The notes beneath the pieces were generated by a model. The model had not been told where the DNA came from and ran no database searches. It saw only the letters and a program-made list of their open reading frames with translations. A program made the translations under genes and the position numbers. This document shows positions 1 through 6,955 of a DNA stretch of 13,396 nt, one piece after another. The stretch lies in the NCBI GenBank assembly GCA_016194835.1, contig JACQAU010000019.1, forward strand, positions 1 through 13,396, read 5' to 3'. The first letter of the stretch is position 1. Each line of letters starts with the position of its first letter. The DNA comes from Deltaproteobacteria bacterium (GTDB lineage Bacteria > Bdellovibrionota > UBA1018).

Positions 1-100
1 CTGCGTACGCATTGGCTCACGCAAAATCTAACCAGAAAAGTGCATTTACCTGTATGTTTTTGCCAAACTCAGAATAATATTTGCTATGAATCTAAGGTGG

Positions 101-124
101 GGTGCCATTCATGTAAATGGCACC
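101..124. repeat. 9-bp inverted repeat upstream of grpE
   Basis: The arms GGTGCCATT (101-109) and AATGGCACC (116-124) are perfect reverse complements separated by a 6-nt loop. No T-run follows on either strand, so it is not a textbook intrinsic terminator. It ends 22 bases before the predicted heat-shock promoter. It could be a weak transcript end for the upstream gene or an operator. It does not match the CIRCE element (TTAGCACTC-N9-GAGTGCTAA) that HrcA binds. Confidence 0.5.
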
Positions 125-144
125 TTCAGAAATCCCCAGAAATA

Positions 145-173
145 CTTTGACATATATGATCTAAATCCCATAT
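145..173 (+). promoter_or_regulatory. Probable sigma-32 (RpoH) type heat-shock promoter for grpE-dnaK-dnaJ
   Basis: CTTTGACA (145-152) resembles the -35 consensus CTTGAAA. TCCCATAT (166-173) resembles the -10 consensus CCCCATnT, with a 13-nt spacer. Transcription would start near 180, which places the ATG at 178 outside or at the very end of the transcript and favours the TTG start at 196. A vegetative reading is also possible: TTGACA 147-152, 18-nt spacer, TATTAA 171-176. Confidence 0.55.
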
Positions 174-195
174 TAATATGGAAAAGGAGTTGGTT

Positions 196-759
196 TTGTC
201 AGAAAATAATAATAAAACTTCAGCACAAAAAGAAAACGAAGTTCCTGCGGTTCCCAATAACACTATCGGTCAAGCACAAAAACTAGAAACACTTGAACAC
301 CAACTAGCAGAAAAAGAAAATAAATATGTCTATTTATATGCAGAGTTCGAAAACTTTAAAAAAAGAGTCCAAAAAGAAAAAATAGAACTTTTACAATTTG
401 GATGGGAAAAAATAGCTTATGAACTGATTATAGTATTAGACAATCTAGAAAGAGCTTTACTACACACTCAGGACTCACAGCTAATAAATGGACTAAAAAT
501 GGTTTTAAACCAGCTTCAAAATACCCTAGAAAAACATGGGGTAAAAGCCCTAGAAACACTTCATAAACCATTTGATCCCAATCTACACGAAGCCCTAGGC
601 ACAGAACCATCAGATCACACTGTCCAGACCGTCACCAAAGAGCAAATGAAAGGCTATACCCTGCATGGACGTCTTTTACGACCAGCCAGGGTTATACTAA
701 GCCAGGGTCCACAATCACAAAAAACTCAACCAATTGAAATCGCTAAAGAAAAAGCTTAA
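196..759 (+). CDS. grpE: GrpE, nucleotide exchange factor of DnaK
   Basis: GrpE is a cytoplasmic dimer that drives ADP release from DnaK in the DnaK-DnaJ-GrpE folding cycle. The protein shows the family layout: a polar N-terminal tail, a long coiled coil with the signature YAEFENFKKR, then LDNLERAL, and the C-terminal beta domain with FDPNLHEAL and GRLLRPARVILS. I place the start at TTG 196 because GGAG (186-189) lies 6 nt upstream, giving 187 aa. An in-frame ATG at 178 (193 aa) has no ribosome site and sits at the predicted transcription start. The gene heads the operon, with 70 nt to dnaK. Its neighbours and motifs leave little doubt about identity; only the start codon is uncertain. Confidence 0.95.
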   Translation: MSENNNKTSAQKENEVPAVPNNTIGQAQKLETLEHQLAEKENKYVYLYAEFENFKKRVQKEKIELLQFGWEKIAYELIIVLDNLERALLHTQDSQLINGLKMVLNQLQNTLEKHGVKALETLHKPFDPNLHEALGTEPSDHTVQTVTKEQMKGYTLHGRLLRPARVILSQGPQSQKTQPIEIAKEKA

Positions 760-779
760 AAAATTTATTAACCATGTAG

Positions 780-809
780 TTGACGCTAGCCTTTTTAATC
801 TCATCTTAT
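780..809 (+). promoter_or_regulatory. Possible internal promoter in front of dnaK
   Basis: TTGACG (780-785) and TCTTAT (804-809) are separated by 18 nt in the 70-nt grpE-dnaK gap. The -35 matches 5 of 6 consensus bases and the -10 matches 4 of 6. Transcription would start near 816, at the dnaK ribosome site AGAGGA (815-820), so the leader would be very short. This could raise dnaK and dnaJ output relative to grpE. Confidence 0.33.
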
Positions 810-829
810 GAGTAAGAGGATTTTATATT

Positions 830-2770
830 ATGGGAAAAATTATAGGAATTGATTTAGGGACCACAAACTCATGTGTTGCAGTGTTAGAGGGGGGAGACCC
901 AAAGGTTATTCCAAACGCTGAGGGATCAAACACAACACCTTCTGTTGTAGGATTTACATCCAGTGGCGAGAAATTGGTTGGTCAAACAGCGAAAAGACAA
1001 GCAGTTACAAATCCAGATAGGACAGTTTCTGAAACAAAACGTCTTATCGGAAGAAAATACAATTCAAAAGAAGTAAAAGAATTTATTAAAGCCACACCCT
1101 TTAAAGTTTTCGAAGCCAAGAACGGAGACGCATGGGTGAAAATTGGAGATCGCGAGTACTCTCCACAAGAAATTTCTGCTCTTATTTTACAAAAAATGAA
1201 AAAAACAGCAGAAGACTATCTTGGTGAAACCATTACAGAGGCCGTGGTTACTGTTCCTGCCTACTTTAACGATGCTCAAAGACAGGCCACAAAAGATGCT
1301 GGCCGAATTGCCGGATTAGACGTTAAACGCATTATTAACGAACCAACTTCTGCCGCCTTGGCTTATGGACTCGAAAAAAAGGGTAAAGACTGCACAGTTG
1401 CTGTATTTGACTTAGGCGGTGGCACTTTTGATATTTCTATTTTAGAAATGGGAGACGGAGTGTTCGAAGTAAAAGCCACAAATGGAGATACTTTCTTAGG
1501 TGGTGGTAATTTTGATCAGCGCATAATTGACTGGCTTGCTGACGAATTCAAAAAAGAGCACAGTGGCATTGATCTCAGAAAAGACAAAATGGCTTTGCAA
1601 CGGCTCAAAGAAGCTGCCGAAAAAGCAAAGCACGAGCTCTCATCAACAACTGAAACTGAAATCAATCTGCCATTTATTACAGCAGACAATACGGGTCCAA
1701 AACATCTAAATACCAGACTAACAAGGGCTAAACTAGAAGCACTGGTTGAAGAATTAATTGAGAAGTTAGAAGCACCTTGTGAAATTTGCATCAAAGACTC
1801 TGGAATTTCGAAAGACAAAATTAACGAAGTTATCTTAGTGGGCGGCATGACTCGTATGCCTAAAGTTCAACAAAAAGTAAAAGAAATCTTTGGAAAAGAA
1901 CCACACAAAGGTGTCAATCCTGACGAAGTAGTAGCCGTAGGAGCTGCCATTCAAGGTGGAGTCCTCAAAGGAGATGTCAAAGACGTTCTCCTTTTAGATG
2001 TCACACCACTATCCTTAGGAATTGAAACTCTTGGTGGGGTTTTTACAAAATTGATCGACAAAAATACAACCATACCAACGAAAAAATCACAAATTTTCTC
2101 AACAGCTGCAGATCATCAATCTGCGGTTACTATTCACGTACTACAGGGAGAGAGAGACTTTGCTGAATACAATAAATCGCTCGGGCGGTTTGATCTTGTA
2201 GGCATTCCTCCGGCCCCTAGAGGAGTTCCTCAAATTGAAGTCGCATTTGATATTGATGCTAATGGGATTGTACACGTAAGCGCTAAAGACTTAGGAACTA
2301 AAAAAGAACAATCCATCCGCATTACTTCATCAAGTGGGCTATCTGAGGAAGAGATCAAACGCATGCAAAAAGAAGCTGACATGCATCGTTCTGATGACGA
2401 AAAACGAAAAGAGCGAGTAAATGCACGAAATACACTTGATGGCTTGATCTACACCATAGAAAAGACAGTAAAAGAAAACAGCGACAAAATAGAAGCCGCC
2501 ACAAAGAAGGAAGTAGAAGACGCCCTAGTAGAAGCAAAAAAACACCTGGACAGCCAGGATCTAAACGAGCTTCAGAAAGCTACAGAAGGGTTAACGGCAG
2601 CTTCTAATAAAATGGCAGAACAAATGTATAAAGTTGCTGGAGAACAGGCAAAAAATAATTCTCAAGAAAAAAGTCAAAATGCTGAAAAAAATACTGAAAA
2701 AAATGATGACGACAAGAAAAATGAAAAAAAAGACGATGATGTTATAGACGCTGATTTCAAAGAAGTATAG
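830..2770 (+). CDS. dnaK: DnaK, Hsp70 molecular chaperone
   Basis: This is an ATP-dependent Hsp70 that binds unfolded peptides in the cytoplasm with DnaJ and GrpE. At 646 aa it has the normal length. The N-terminal ATPase domain has the phosphate-1 motif [10 protein letters not shown] (about residues 4-14), the phosphate-2 motif FDLGGGTFD (193-201, including T199, equivalent to the E. coli autophosphorylation site) and the adenosine motif VGGMTRMP (from 337). The hydrophobic linker [12 protein letters not shown] starts at 386, followed by the beta-sandwich and helical lid. The tail from about 600 is rich in Asn, Lys and Asp and ends in [10 protein letters not shown], the conserved Gram-negative DnaK tail. 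AGAGGA (815-820) lies 9 nt before the ATG. dnaJ follows after 20 nt. Confidence 0.98.
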   Translation: MGKIIGIDLGTTNSCVAVLEGGDPKVIPNAEGSNTTPSVVGFTSSGEKLVGQTAKRQAVTNPDRTVSETKRLIGRKYNSKEVKEFIKATPFKVFEAKNGDAWVKIGDREYSPQEISALILQKMKKTAEDYLGETITEAVVTVPAYFNDAQRQATKDAGRIAGLDVKRIINEPTSAALAYGLEKKGKDCTVAVFDLGGGTFDISILEMGDGVFEVKATNGDTFLGGGNFDQRIIDWLADEFKKEHSGIDLRKDKMALQRLKEAAEKAKHELSSTTETEINLPFITADNTGPKHLNTRLTRAKLEALVEELIEKLEAPCEICIKDSGISKDKINEVILVGGMTRMPKVQQKVKEIFGKEPHKGVNPDEVVAVGAAIQGGVLKGDVKDVLLLDVTPLSLGIETLGGVFTKLIDKNTTIPTKKSQIFSTAADHQSAVTIHVLQGERDFAEYNKSLGRFDLVGIPPAPRGVPQIEVAFDIDANGIVHVSAKDLGTKKEQSIRITSSSGLSEEEIKRMQKEADMHRSDDEKRKERVNARNTLDGLIYTIEKTVKENSDKIEAATKKEVEDALVEAKKHLDSQDLNELQKATEGLTAASNKMAEQMYKVAGEQAKNNSQEKSQNAEKNTEKNDDDKKNEKKDDDVIDADFKEV

Positions 2771-2771
2771 A

Positions 2772-2786
2772 GTGAGCAGCACTCAC
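2772..2786 (+). promoter_or_regulatory. Small hairpin just before the dnaJ start codon
   Basis: GTGAG (2772-2776) and CTCAC (2782-2786) form a perfect 5-bp stem with a 5-nt loop, ending 4 nt before the dnaJ ATG. The stem occupies the place where the ribosome site should be, and no clear Shine-Dalgarno sequence is visible besides the GAG in the stem. It could damp dnaJ translation relative to dnaK, or melt with heat. A stem this short can arise by chance. Confidence 0.3.
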
Positions 2787-2790
2787 CGTT

Positions 2791-3933
2791 ATGGGAACAA
2801 AAAAAGATTATTATGACATATTAGGTGTCAGCAAGAGTGCTTCACCAGAAGAGTTCAAAAAAGCTTACCGTAAACTAGCCATACAGTGTCATCCCGACAG
2901 AAACCCAGGGGACAAGAAAGCTGAAGAAAAATTTAAGGAGCTTTCCGAAGCTTATGAGGTCTTATCAGATCCTAAAAAAAAGCAGATGTACGACCAATTT
3001 GGTCACTCTGCAAGCCAAATGGGCGGTGGTCCTGGGGGTATGGGTGGATTTGATTTTGGAAATTTTTCGGGCACAAATATAAATGACATTTTCGGAGATA
3101 TCTTTGGTGATATTTTTGGTGGAAGCACCACAGGACGTCGCCGCAGAAGATCCTATGGTCGTCCAGGCAATGATTTAGAAACTCAATTGGATATCACATT
3201 CGAAGAAGCCGCATTTGGAGCAGAAAAGGTCATTAGTGTTTCTAAAACCGTAAAATGTGACACTTGCGAAGGAAGTGGGGCCAAATTAGGTACAAGTGCA
3301 TCAAGCTGTCAATCTTGCCACGGGAGTGGTGAAATAAATTTTCAACAAGGTTTTTTTTCAATAACTAGGCCTTGTACGCACTGTAATGGATCGGGGCAGG
3401 TTATTACTAATCCGTGTTCAAACTGTCGTGGCACAGGAAACACCAAGAAACGAACTCAAATTTCAGTAAAAATCCCTGCTGGAATAGACACAGGCCAAAA
3501 GCTAAAACTATCTAATGAAGGCGAAGCAGGGGAGCGCGGTGGTTCACCCGGGGATCTCTATGTTACTATAAATATTTTAAGGCATGACTTTTTTACCCGC
3601 GAAAATGCAGATATTATTTGTGAAGTGCCAATTCCTTTTGCACAAGCTGCGTTGGGTACGGAAGTTGAAATTCCAACTCTTGAAGGTAAGGTAAAACTTA
3701 AAATTCCATCTGGCACTCAATCTCATAAAACCTTCAGGCTTAAGAATAAAGGTTTAGCAATACTTGGGTCTTATGGACGCGGAGACCAGCTTGTACGTGT
3801 TTTAGTCGAAGTTCCTACTCGTCTCTCTAATGAACAAAGAGATCTCCTAATGCGTTTTCAGGAACTGGATCATGGATCATCTAGCCCTATGTACCAGAGC
3901 TTTTTTGAAAAAGTTAAAAACTTTTTTGGGTAA
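2791..3933 (+). CDS. dnaJ: DnaJ, Hsp40 co-chaperone
   Basis: DnaJ delivers clients to DnaK and stimulates its ATPase. At 380 aa it is a complete type I DnaJ. The J domain (about 1-75) carries HPD at residues 34-36. A Gly/Phe-rich linker follows with repeated DIFGD units. The zinc-binding domain has four CxxCxGxG motifs, at C156-C159, C173-C176, C195-C198 and C209-C212. The two C-terminal beta domains end in a short dimerisation tail. The start is fixed by the [13 protein letters not shown] opening typical of the family. It is the last gene of the grpE-dnaK-dnaJ operon, with a likely terminator about 75 nt downstream. No key residue is missing. Confidence 0.98.
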   Translation: MGTKKDYYDILGVSKSASPEEFKKAYRKLAIQCHPDRNPGDKKAEEKFKELSEAYEVLSDPKKKQMYDQFGHSASQMGGGPGGMGGFDFGNFSGTNINDIFGDIFGDIFGGSTTGRRRRRSYGRPGNDLETQLDITFEEAAFGAEKVISVSKTVKCDTCEGSGAKLGTSASSCQSCHGSGEINFQQGFFSITRPCTHCNGSGQVITNPCSNCRGTGNTKKRTQISVKIPAGIDTGQKLKLSNEGEAGERGGSPGDLYVTINILRHDFFTRENADIICEVPIPFAQAALGTEVEIPTLEGKVKLKIPSGTQSHKTFRLKNKGLAILGSYGRGDQLVRVLVEVPTRLSNEQRDLLMRFQELDHGSSSPMYQSFFEKVKNFFG

Positions 3934-4005
3934 ATCTAATAGACAAAATATTGATTAATCTTCAAGAAAACAAGAGCTTGCGTCTTCCAGGTAGTTAATA
4001 ATTGG

Positions 4006-4036
4006 AAGCATACTGCAAATTTCTCATGCTTTTTTT
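4006..4036 (+). terminator. Rho-independent terminator after dnaJ
   Basis: AAGCAT (4006-4011) pairs with ATGCTT (4026-4031) across a 14-nt loop, and a run of seven T (4030-4036) follows. G-U pairs could extend the stem into the T-run. An alternative hairpin, CTTCCA (3984-3989) with TGGAAG (4003-4008), shares bases 4006-4008 and cannot form at the same time. Confidence 0.55.
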
Positions 4037-4078
4037 GAAGTTCTATGCAAAAATATAAGAAGAGGTTATTAGATAAAA

Positions 4079-5212
4079 ATGATTGTGGGCAGACTGCAGA
4101 AAAATAAGATTTTTAAGGATTTAGATTCTAAAATCGTACTTCTTTACGGCCCAAGACAAGCTGGGAAAACAACATTAGCTAAGTCACTGAGCTCTGATTT
4201 TGAATACCTCAATTTTGATCGCACACGAGATCGTTCTATTATTTTACAGGAATCATGGGTTAGAAAAAAAGATTTAATTATTTTTGATGAGCTTCATAAA
4301 ATGAAAAAATGGAAAAGTTGGATAAAGGGCATTTATGATACTGAGGGAGTCACTCCAAAATTATTGGTCACAGGATCTGCGCGTCTTGATCTTTACAGGA
4401 AAGGTGGGGATAGTCTCGCTGGCAGATTTTTTGGTCACAGACTTTACCCTTTTTCAATTGCTGAATTAAAACAACTCCATGTTTCTGAAGATGTGTCTGA
4501 CCTACAAGAAAGACTGATGAGTCTCAGTGGTTTTCCTGAACCTTTTTTAAGCAAGAGCGAAGAAAGTGCCAATCGATGGCGGCGCTCTCACCTAGATAGT
4601 ATCTTAAGAGAAGATTTGTTGGATTTAGAGAAAGTTCGTGACCTAAAATCCATTGAAATATTGATTGATTTGCTAGCAGAACGTGTGGGGAGAACTGTTT
4701 CTTATTCATCACTGGCACAAGACCTACAGGTTTCTTCTCATACAGTAAAATCGTGGATTCAAGTTTTAGAAAGATTGTACATTATTTTCATTGTTACTCC
4801 TTACGCTAAAAATATTGCACGCGCATTGTTAAAAGAACCAAAAATTTATTTTTATGATTGCGCGCGAGTCACTGATCAAGGTGGAGCTCGATTTGAAAAC
4901 CTGGTGGCTTGTTCACTTTTAAAAAGGAATCACTATCGAGAGGATATTTTTGGAGATCGCTATGCCCTCCATTATGTTCGGGATCATCAAAAGCGAGAGG
5001 TTGATTTTTTTACTTTAAAAAATAACAAATCAGAGTTTCTCATTGAAGTAAAAACTTCGGATGATTCGTTGGCTCCAGCTTTAAAATATTTTACAAAAAT
5101 ACTTGAACCACAGAAGTCTATTCAGTTAGTTAAAAATTTATATCGAGAAAAGCAGTTTGATGCTATTTCAATTCTTTCTTCAGCCCCATGGCTTTCTAAA
5201 CTTGAAATTTAG
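4079..5212 (+). CDS. AAA_14 / DUF4143 family ATPase
   Basis: This is a 377-aa P-loop ATPase of the AAA_14 plus DUF4143 type, a widespread cytoplasmic family of unknown physiological role often found in accessory regions. Walker A is GPRQAGKTT (24-32). Walker B is LIIFDELHK, with D70 and E71. A sensor-like strand reads LLVTGSARLDL. After a helical middle segment, the C-terminal domain has a PD-(D/E)XK nuclease-like arrangement: E273 in FENL, D309 in EVDFF, and E323/K325 in IEVK. Catalysis is not proven for this family. AGAAGAGG ends 13 nt before the ATG, a long spacing. It stands alone between the dnaJ terminator and an unrelated ORF, consistent with an acquired gene. Substrate and pathway cannot be read from the sequence. 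Confidence 0.88.
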   Translation: MIVGRLQKNKIFKDLDSKIVLLYGPRQAGKTTLAKSLSSDFEYLNFDRTRDRSIILQESWVRKKDLIIFDELHKMKKWKSWIKGIYDTEGVTPKLLVTGSARLDLYRKGGDSLAGRFFGHRLYPFSIAELKQLHVSEDVSDLQERLMSLSGFPEPFLSKSEESANRWRRSHLDSILREDLLDLEKVRDLKSIEILIDLLAERVGRTVSYSSLAQDLQVSSHTVKSWIQVLERLYIIFIVTPYAKNIARALLKEPKIYFYDCARVTDQGGARFENLVACSLLKRNHYREDIFGDRYALHYVRDHQKREVDFFTLKNNKSEFLIEVKTSDDSLAPALKYFTKILEPQKSIQLVKNLYREKQFDAISILSSAPWLSKLEI

Positions 5213-5317
5213 CTTCTATGTCTAATGCCATGAGAACCACGAGGGTTTAGATCAAAACTCCATAAGCCCACCGAATAGAGCATAATCTCTACTTATGTCA
5301 AGAATCTCAAGAATTTA

Positions 5318-6649
5318 GTGTATTATTCCGATGTATCTACTGATGACAAGCTCAAAGTGGACACAGTTGTGTTTAATCTGCATTGCTTTTATTATTATGT
5401 CCTCAATGACCCTTATGGTTTTGAGACTCTTTGTTTAATTAAATATTATGAGTCAGAAGTCCTGGAAGCAGGAGTATATTTAAAATATTGGCTGGATGGT
5501 TCAATAGGCGTTGCCATAAGTAACACTTTGACTCTAGGATACCCTGTTCCTCCCACCATTGTACCAGGTCTACACTACACCAACGAAGAGGGGCCTTTTA
5601 TTTGCAGCACTCCACCAAAGAAAAAATGTGTTTGCACATATGAACCATATGGTGAGGCAAAAGGAGATATATTCTGTCAAAAAATACTTGATAGAGTTTT
5701 TTCTGAATTTCAATATAATAAAGATTTTGGGTGTCTCCGAGAGGATCCTGCCAGTGAGACTAATGCCTCCAATATTGACTTAAGTAAATATAAAAATTCT
5801 GATGATAGATGCACAGTTTGTAAGATATGGTATGAAACAGTGCATGAGTTTAGGAGTACTATTAGCAGTAATTATGGCTGCTCTTGGAGAATGACATATA
5901 ATATAGACAGTAACAACACAGATAATGATTGTAATGTCAGAACAGATCCCAATGAATTTCCTAATGAAGCTACATATTTACAAGGTCGTCCTATGTGTAC
6001 AGCAACATGTCCTTATGCTCATACTATTGAGATAGATATTGATAAAAGTTGTGACACCGAGTGTCCTAAACATAGCGAAGATACAAATAATCAAGCAGAA
6101 ATTAATGAACATATTGAAAAAGAAAATCAGGAACTGAGTAAATGTTTATATAATGCACAACAAATATGTGATCGCATTCAAATCCCAGATCATAGCGAAA
6201 CCGCCACAGCACTTAGTGCTTGTTCTACACAGTTTAATAATTATAATGAGAGTTTTTTGAAATTTGGGGAGAAAAAAGACAATGCAAAATTTTATAATTT
6301 ATATCTGCCGTCAGGCATTAATTATTATCCATGTACCAGTATTATTTCTTTAACACTAGAGGACATAAAAAAACATCTCTCACATGAACCGCATTTTGGT
6401 CTTCCTACTATTGACGGCATTATGATAGCGCCTTACGAAACACCAGACGGAGCAACTGACGTATTTGACAATGAAGGAAATCTTCTTCGTTATAATGCAG
6501 ATGGTGAACTAATACGGCCTACTCAAACAGAAGAAAAAGCCGACTTAATACAGGTGATTAATGAATTTATTTCTGCCTATAATGCAATGAAAGCATGCCT
6601 CGGTGCAAGCGTCACCACTCCACCGGACGATCCAGTAAACGGCATGTAA
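5318..6649 (+). CDS. Unrecognised cysteine-rich protein
   Basis: I do not recognise this 443-aa protein. It contains 20 cysteines, spread along the chain and densest in the first 270 residues (for example KKKCVC, RCTVC, MCTATC). It is also rich in Asn, Tyr and Asp. Many cysteines usually mean disulphides outside the cytoplasm or metal binding, yet no signal peptide or clear membrane helix is visible. A helical, Glu-rich stretch lies around ICDRI. Near the C-terminus, DNEGNLLRYNADGEL resembles a single YD/RHS-type hairpin, but one unit is weak evidence. The start is uncertain: GTG 5318 has no ribosome site, and the frame is open upstream only to the TAG at 5276-5278. The N-terminus may therefore be lost or altered. 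The long open frame argues that the body of the gene is or was coding. It follows the ATPase by 105 nt and precedes an ATPase remnant. Confidence 0.7.
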   Translation: MYYSDVSTDDKLKVDTVVFNLHCFYYYVLNDPYGFETLCLIKYYESEVLEAGVYLKYWLDGSIGVAISNTLTLGYPVPPTIVPGLHYTNEEGPFICSTPPKKKCVCTYEPYGEAKGDIFCQKILDRVFSEFQYNKDFGCLREDPASETNASNIDLSKYKNSDDRCTVCKIWYETVHEFRSTISSNYGCSWRMTYNIDSNNTDNDCNVRTDPNEFPNEATYLQGRPMCTATCPYAHTIEIDIDKSCDTECPKHSEDTNNQAEINEHIEKENQELSKCLYNAQQICDRIQIPDHSETATALSACSTQFNNYNESFLKFGEKKDNAKFYNLYLPSGINYYPCTSIISLTLEDIKKHLSHEPHFGLPTIDGIMIAPYETPDGATDVFDNEGNLLRYNADGELIRPTQTEEKADLIQVINEFISAYNAMKACLGASVTTPPDDPVNGM

Positions 6650-6661
6650 AACCACAGGCAT

Positions 6662-6849
6662 AACTTTGATGACATTTTTCAAAAAAATTTAGCAAAGGTT
6701 TGGTTCAACTGAAAAGTGAATTTAAAAATAGAAAGATTACATGCATTGGGGTCTTTTTAGGTGAAAGGGAGCTTAATTTAGATGAAATCAAAATTTACCC
6801 ATGTGTTACATTTTTGAAAAAACTTTGGGGTGGAGAGTTGATTGAGTAA
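6662..6849 (+). pseudogene. Decayed C-terminal remnant of a DUF4143-type ATPase
   Basis: The 306-nt gap between the cysteine-rich ORF and the M64 gene is not empty. The frame 6673-6849 is open for 58 codons without a usable start and ends at TAA 6847-6849. Its product includes FSKGLVQLKSEF, then GVFLGERELNLDEIKIYP and FLKKLW. This pattern of a lysine-rich helix, a beta strand with GE or GD, and a terminal LW is typical of the C-termini of DUF4143 ATPases. Just upstream, the other frame reads NFDDIFQK and joins naturally if one A is added to the A7 run at 6681-6687, suggesting a frameshift. The rest of the gene is absent. The remnant is not closely similar to the intact ATPase at 4079-5212, so it is not a simple duplication. 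Family assignment is from memory of the pattern. Confidence 0.5.
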
Positions 6850-6897
6850 AAATCCCAAATCGAATTATGGACCCTGCCCATCACAACAAATCTCTTC

Positions 6898-6926
6898 TTG
6901 ACAAACATCAAAACCAATGGACTAAT
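6898..6926 (+). promoter_or_regulatory. Vegetative-type promoter of the M64 peptidase gene
   Basis: A perfect -35 box TTGACA (6898-6903) is followed after exactly 17 nt by ACTAAT (6921-6926, 4 of 6 consensus bases). Transcription would start near 6933, just before the ribosome site AGTGGGGG (6941-6948), which lies 7 nt from the ATG. The peptidase is therefore likely transcribed independently of the region upstream. Confidence 0.5.
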
Positions 6927-6955
6927 ATTTCAATATATTAAGTGGGGGTAAAAAA

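Noticed and set aside
1..150. Possible tail of an upstream gene: the first frame is open to TGA 148-150 and would encode a cysteine-rich tail; another frame is open to TAA 75-77.
   Set aside because: Two frames compete, no family is recognisable, and the first would run through the inverted repeat and into the -35 box. The data do not decide.
178..195. ATG 178 as the grpE start.
   Set aside because: It has no ribosome site and lies at the predicted transcription start; TTG 196 has GGAG at ideal distance.
1516..1848. Long minus-strand frame inside dnaK (110 codons).
   Set aside because: It is a shadow of the strongly conserved dnaK coding sequence, with no ribosome site or recognisable product.
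5213..5317. Search for a promoter or lost signal peptide before the cysteine-rich ORF; a TAGAG/CTCTA hairpin (5276-5291) is present.
   Set aside because: No -35/-10 pair, ribosome site or hydrophobic leader was found in any frame, and the 5-bp hairpin could be chance.
6440..6540. RHS/YD-repeat-like hairpin near the end of the cysteine-rich protein.
   Set aside because: Only one weak unit is present, and RHS proteins carry many, so a toxin assignment is not supported.
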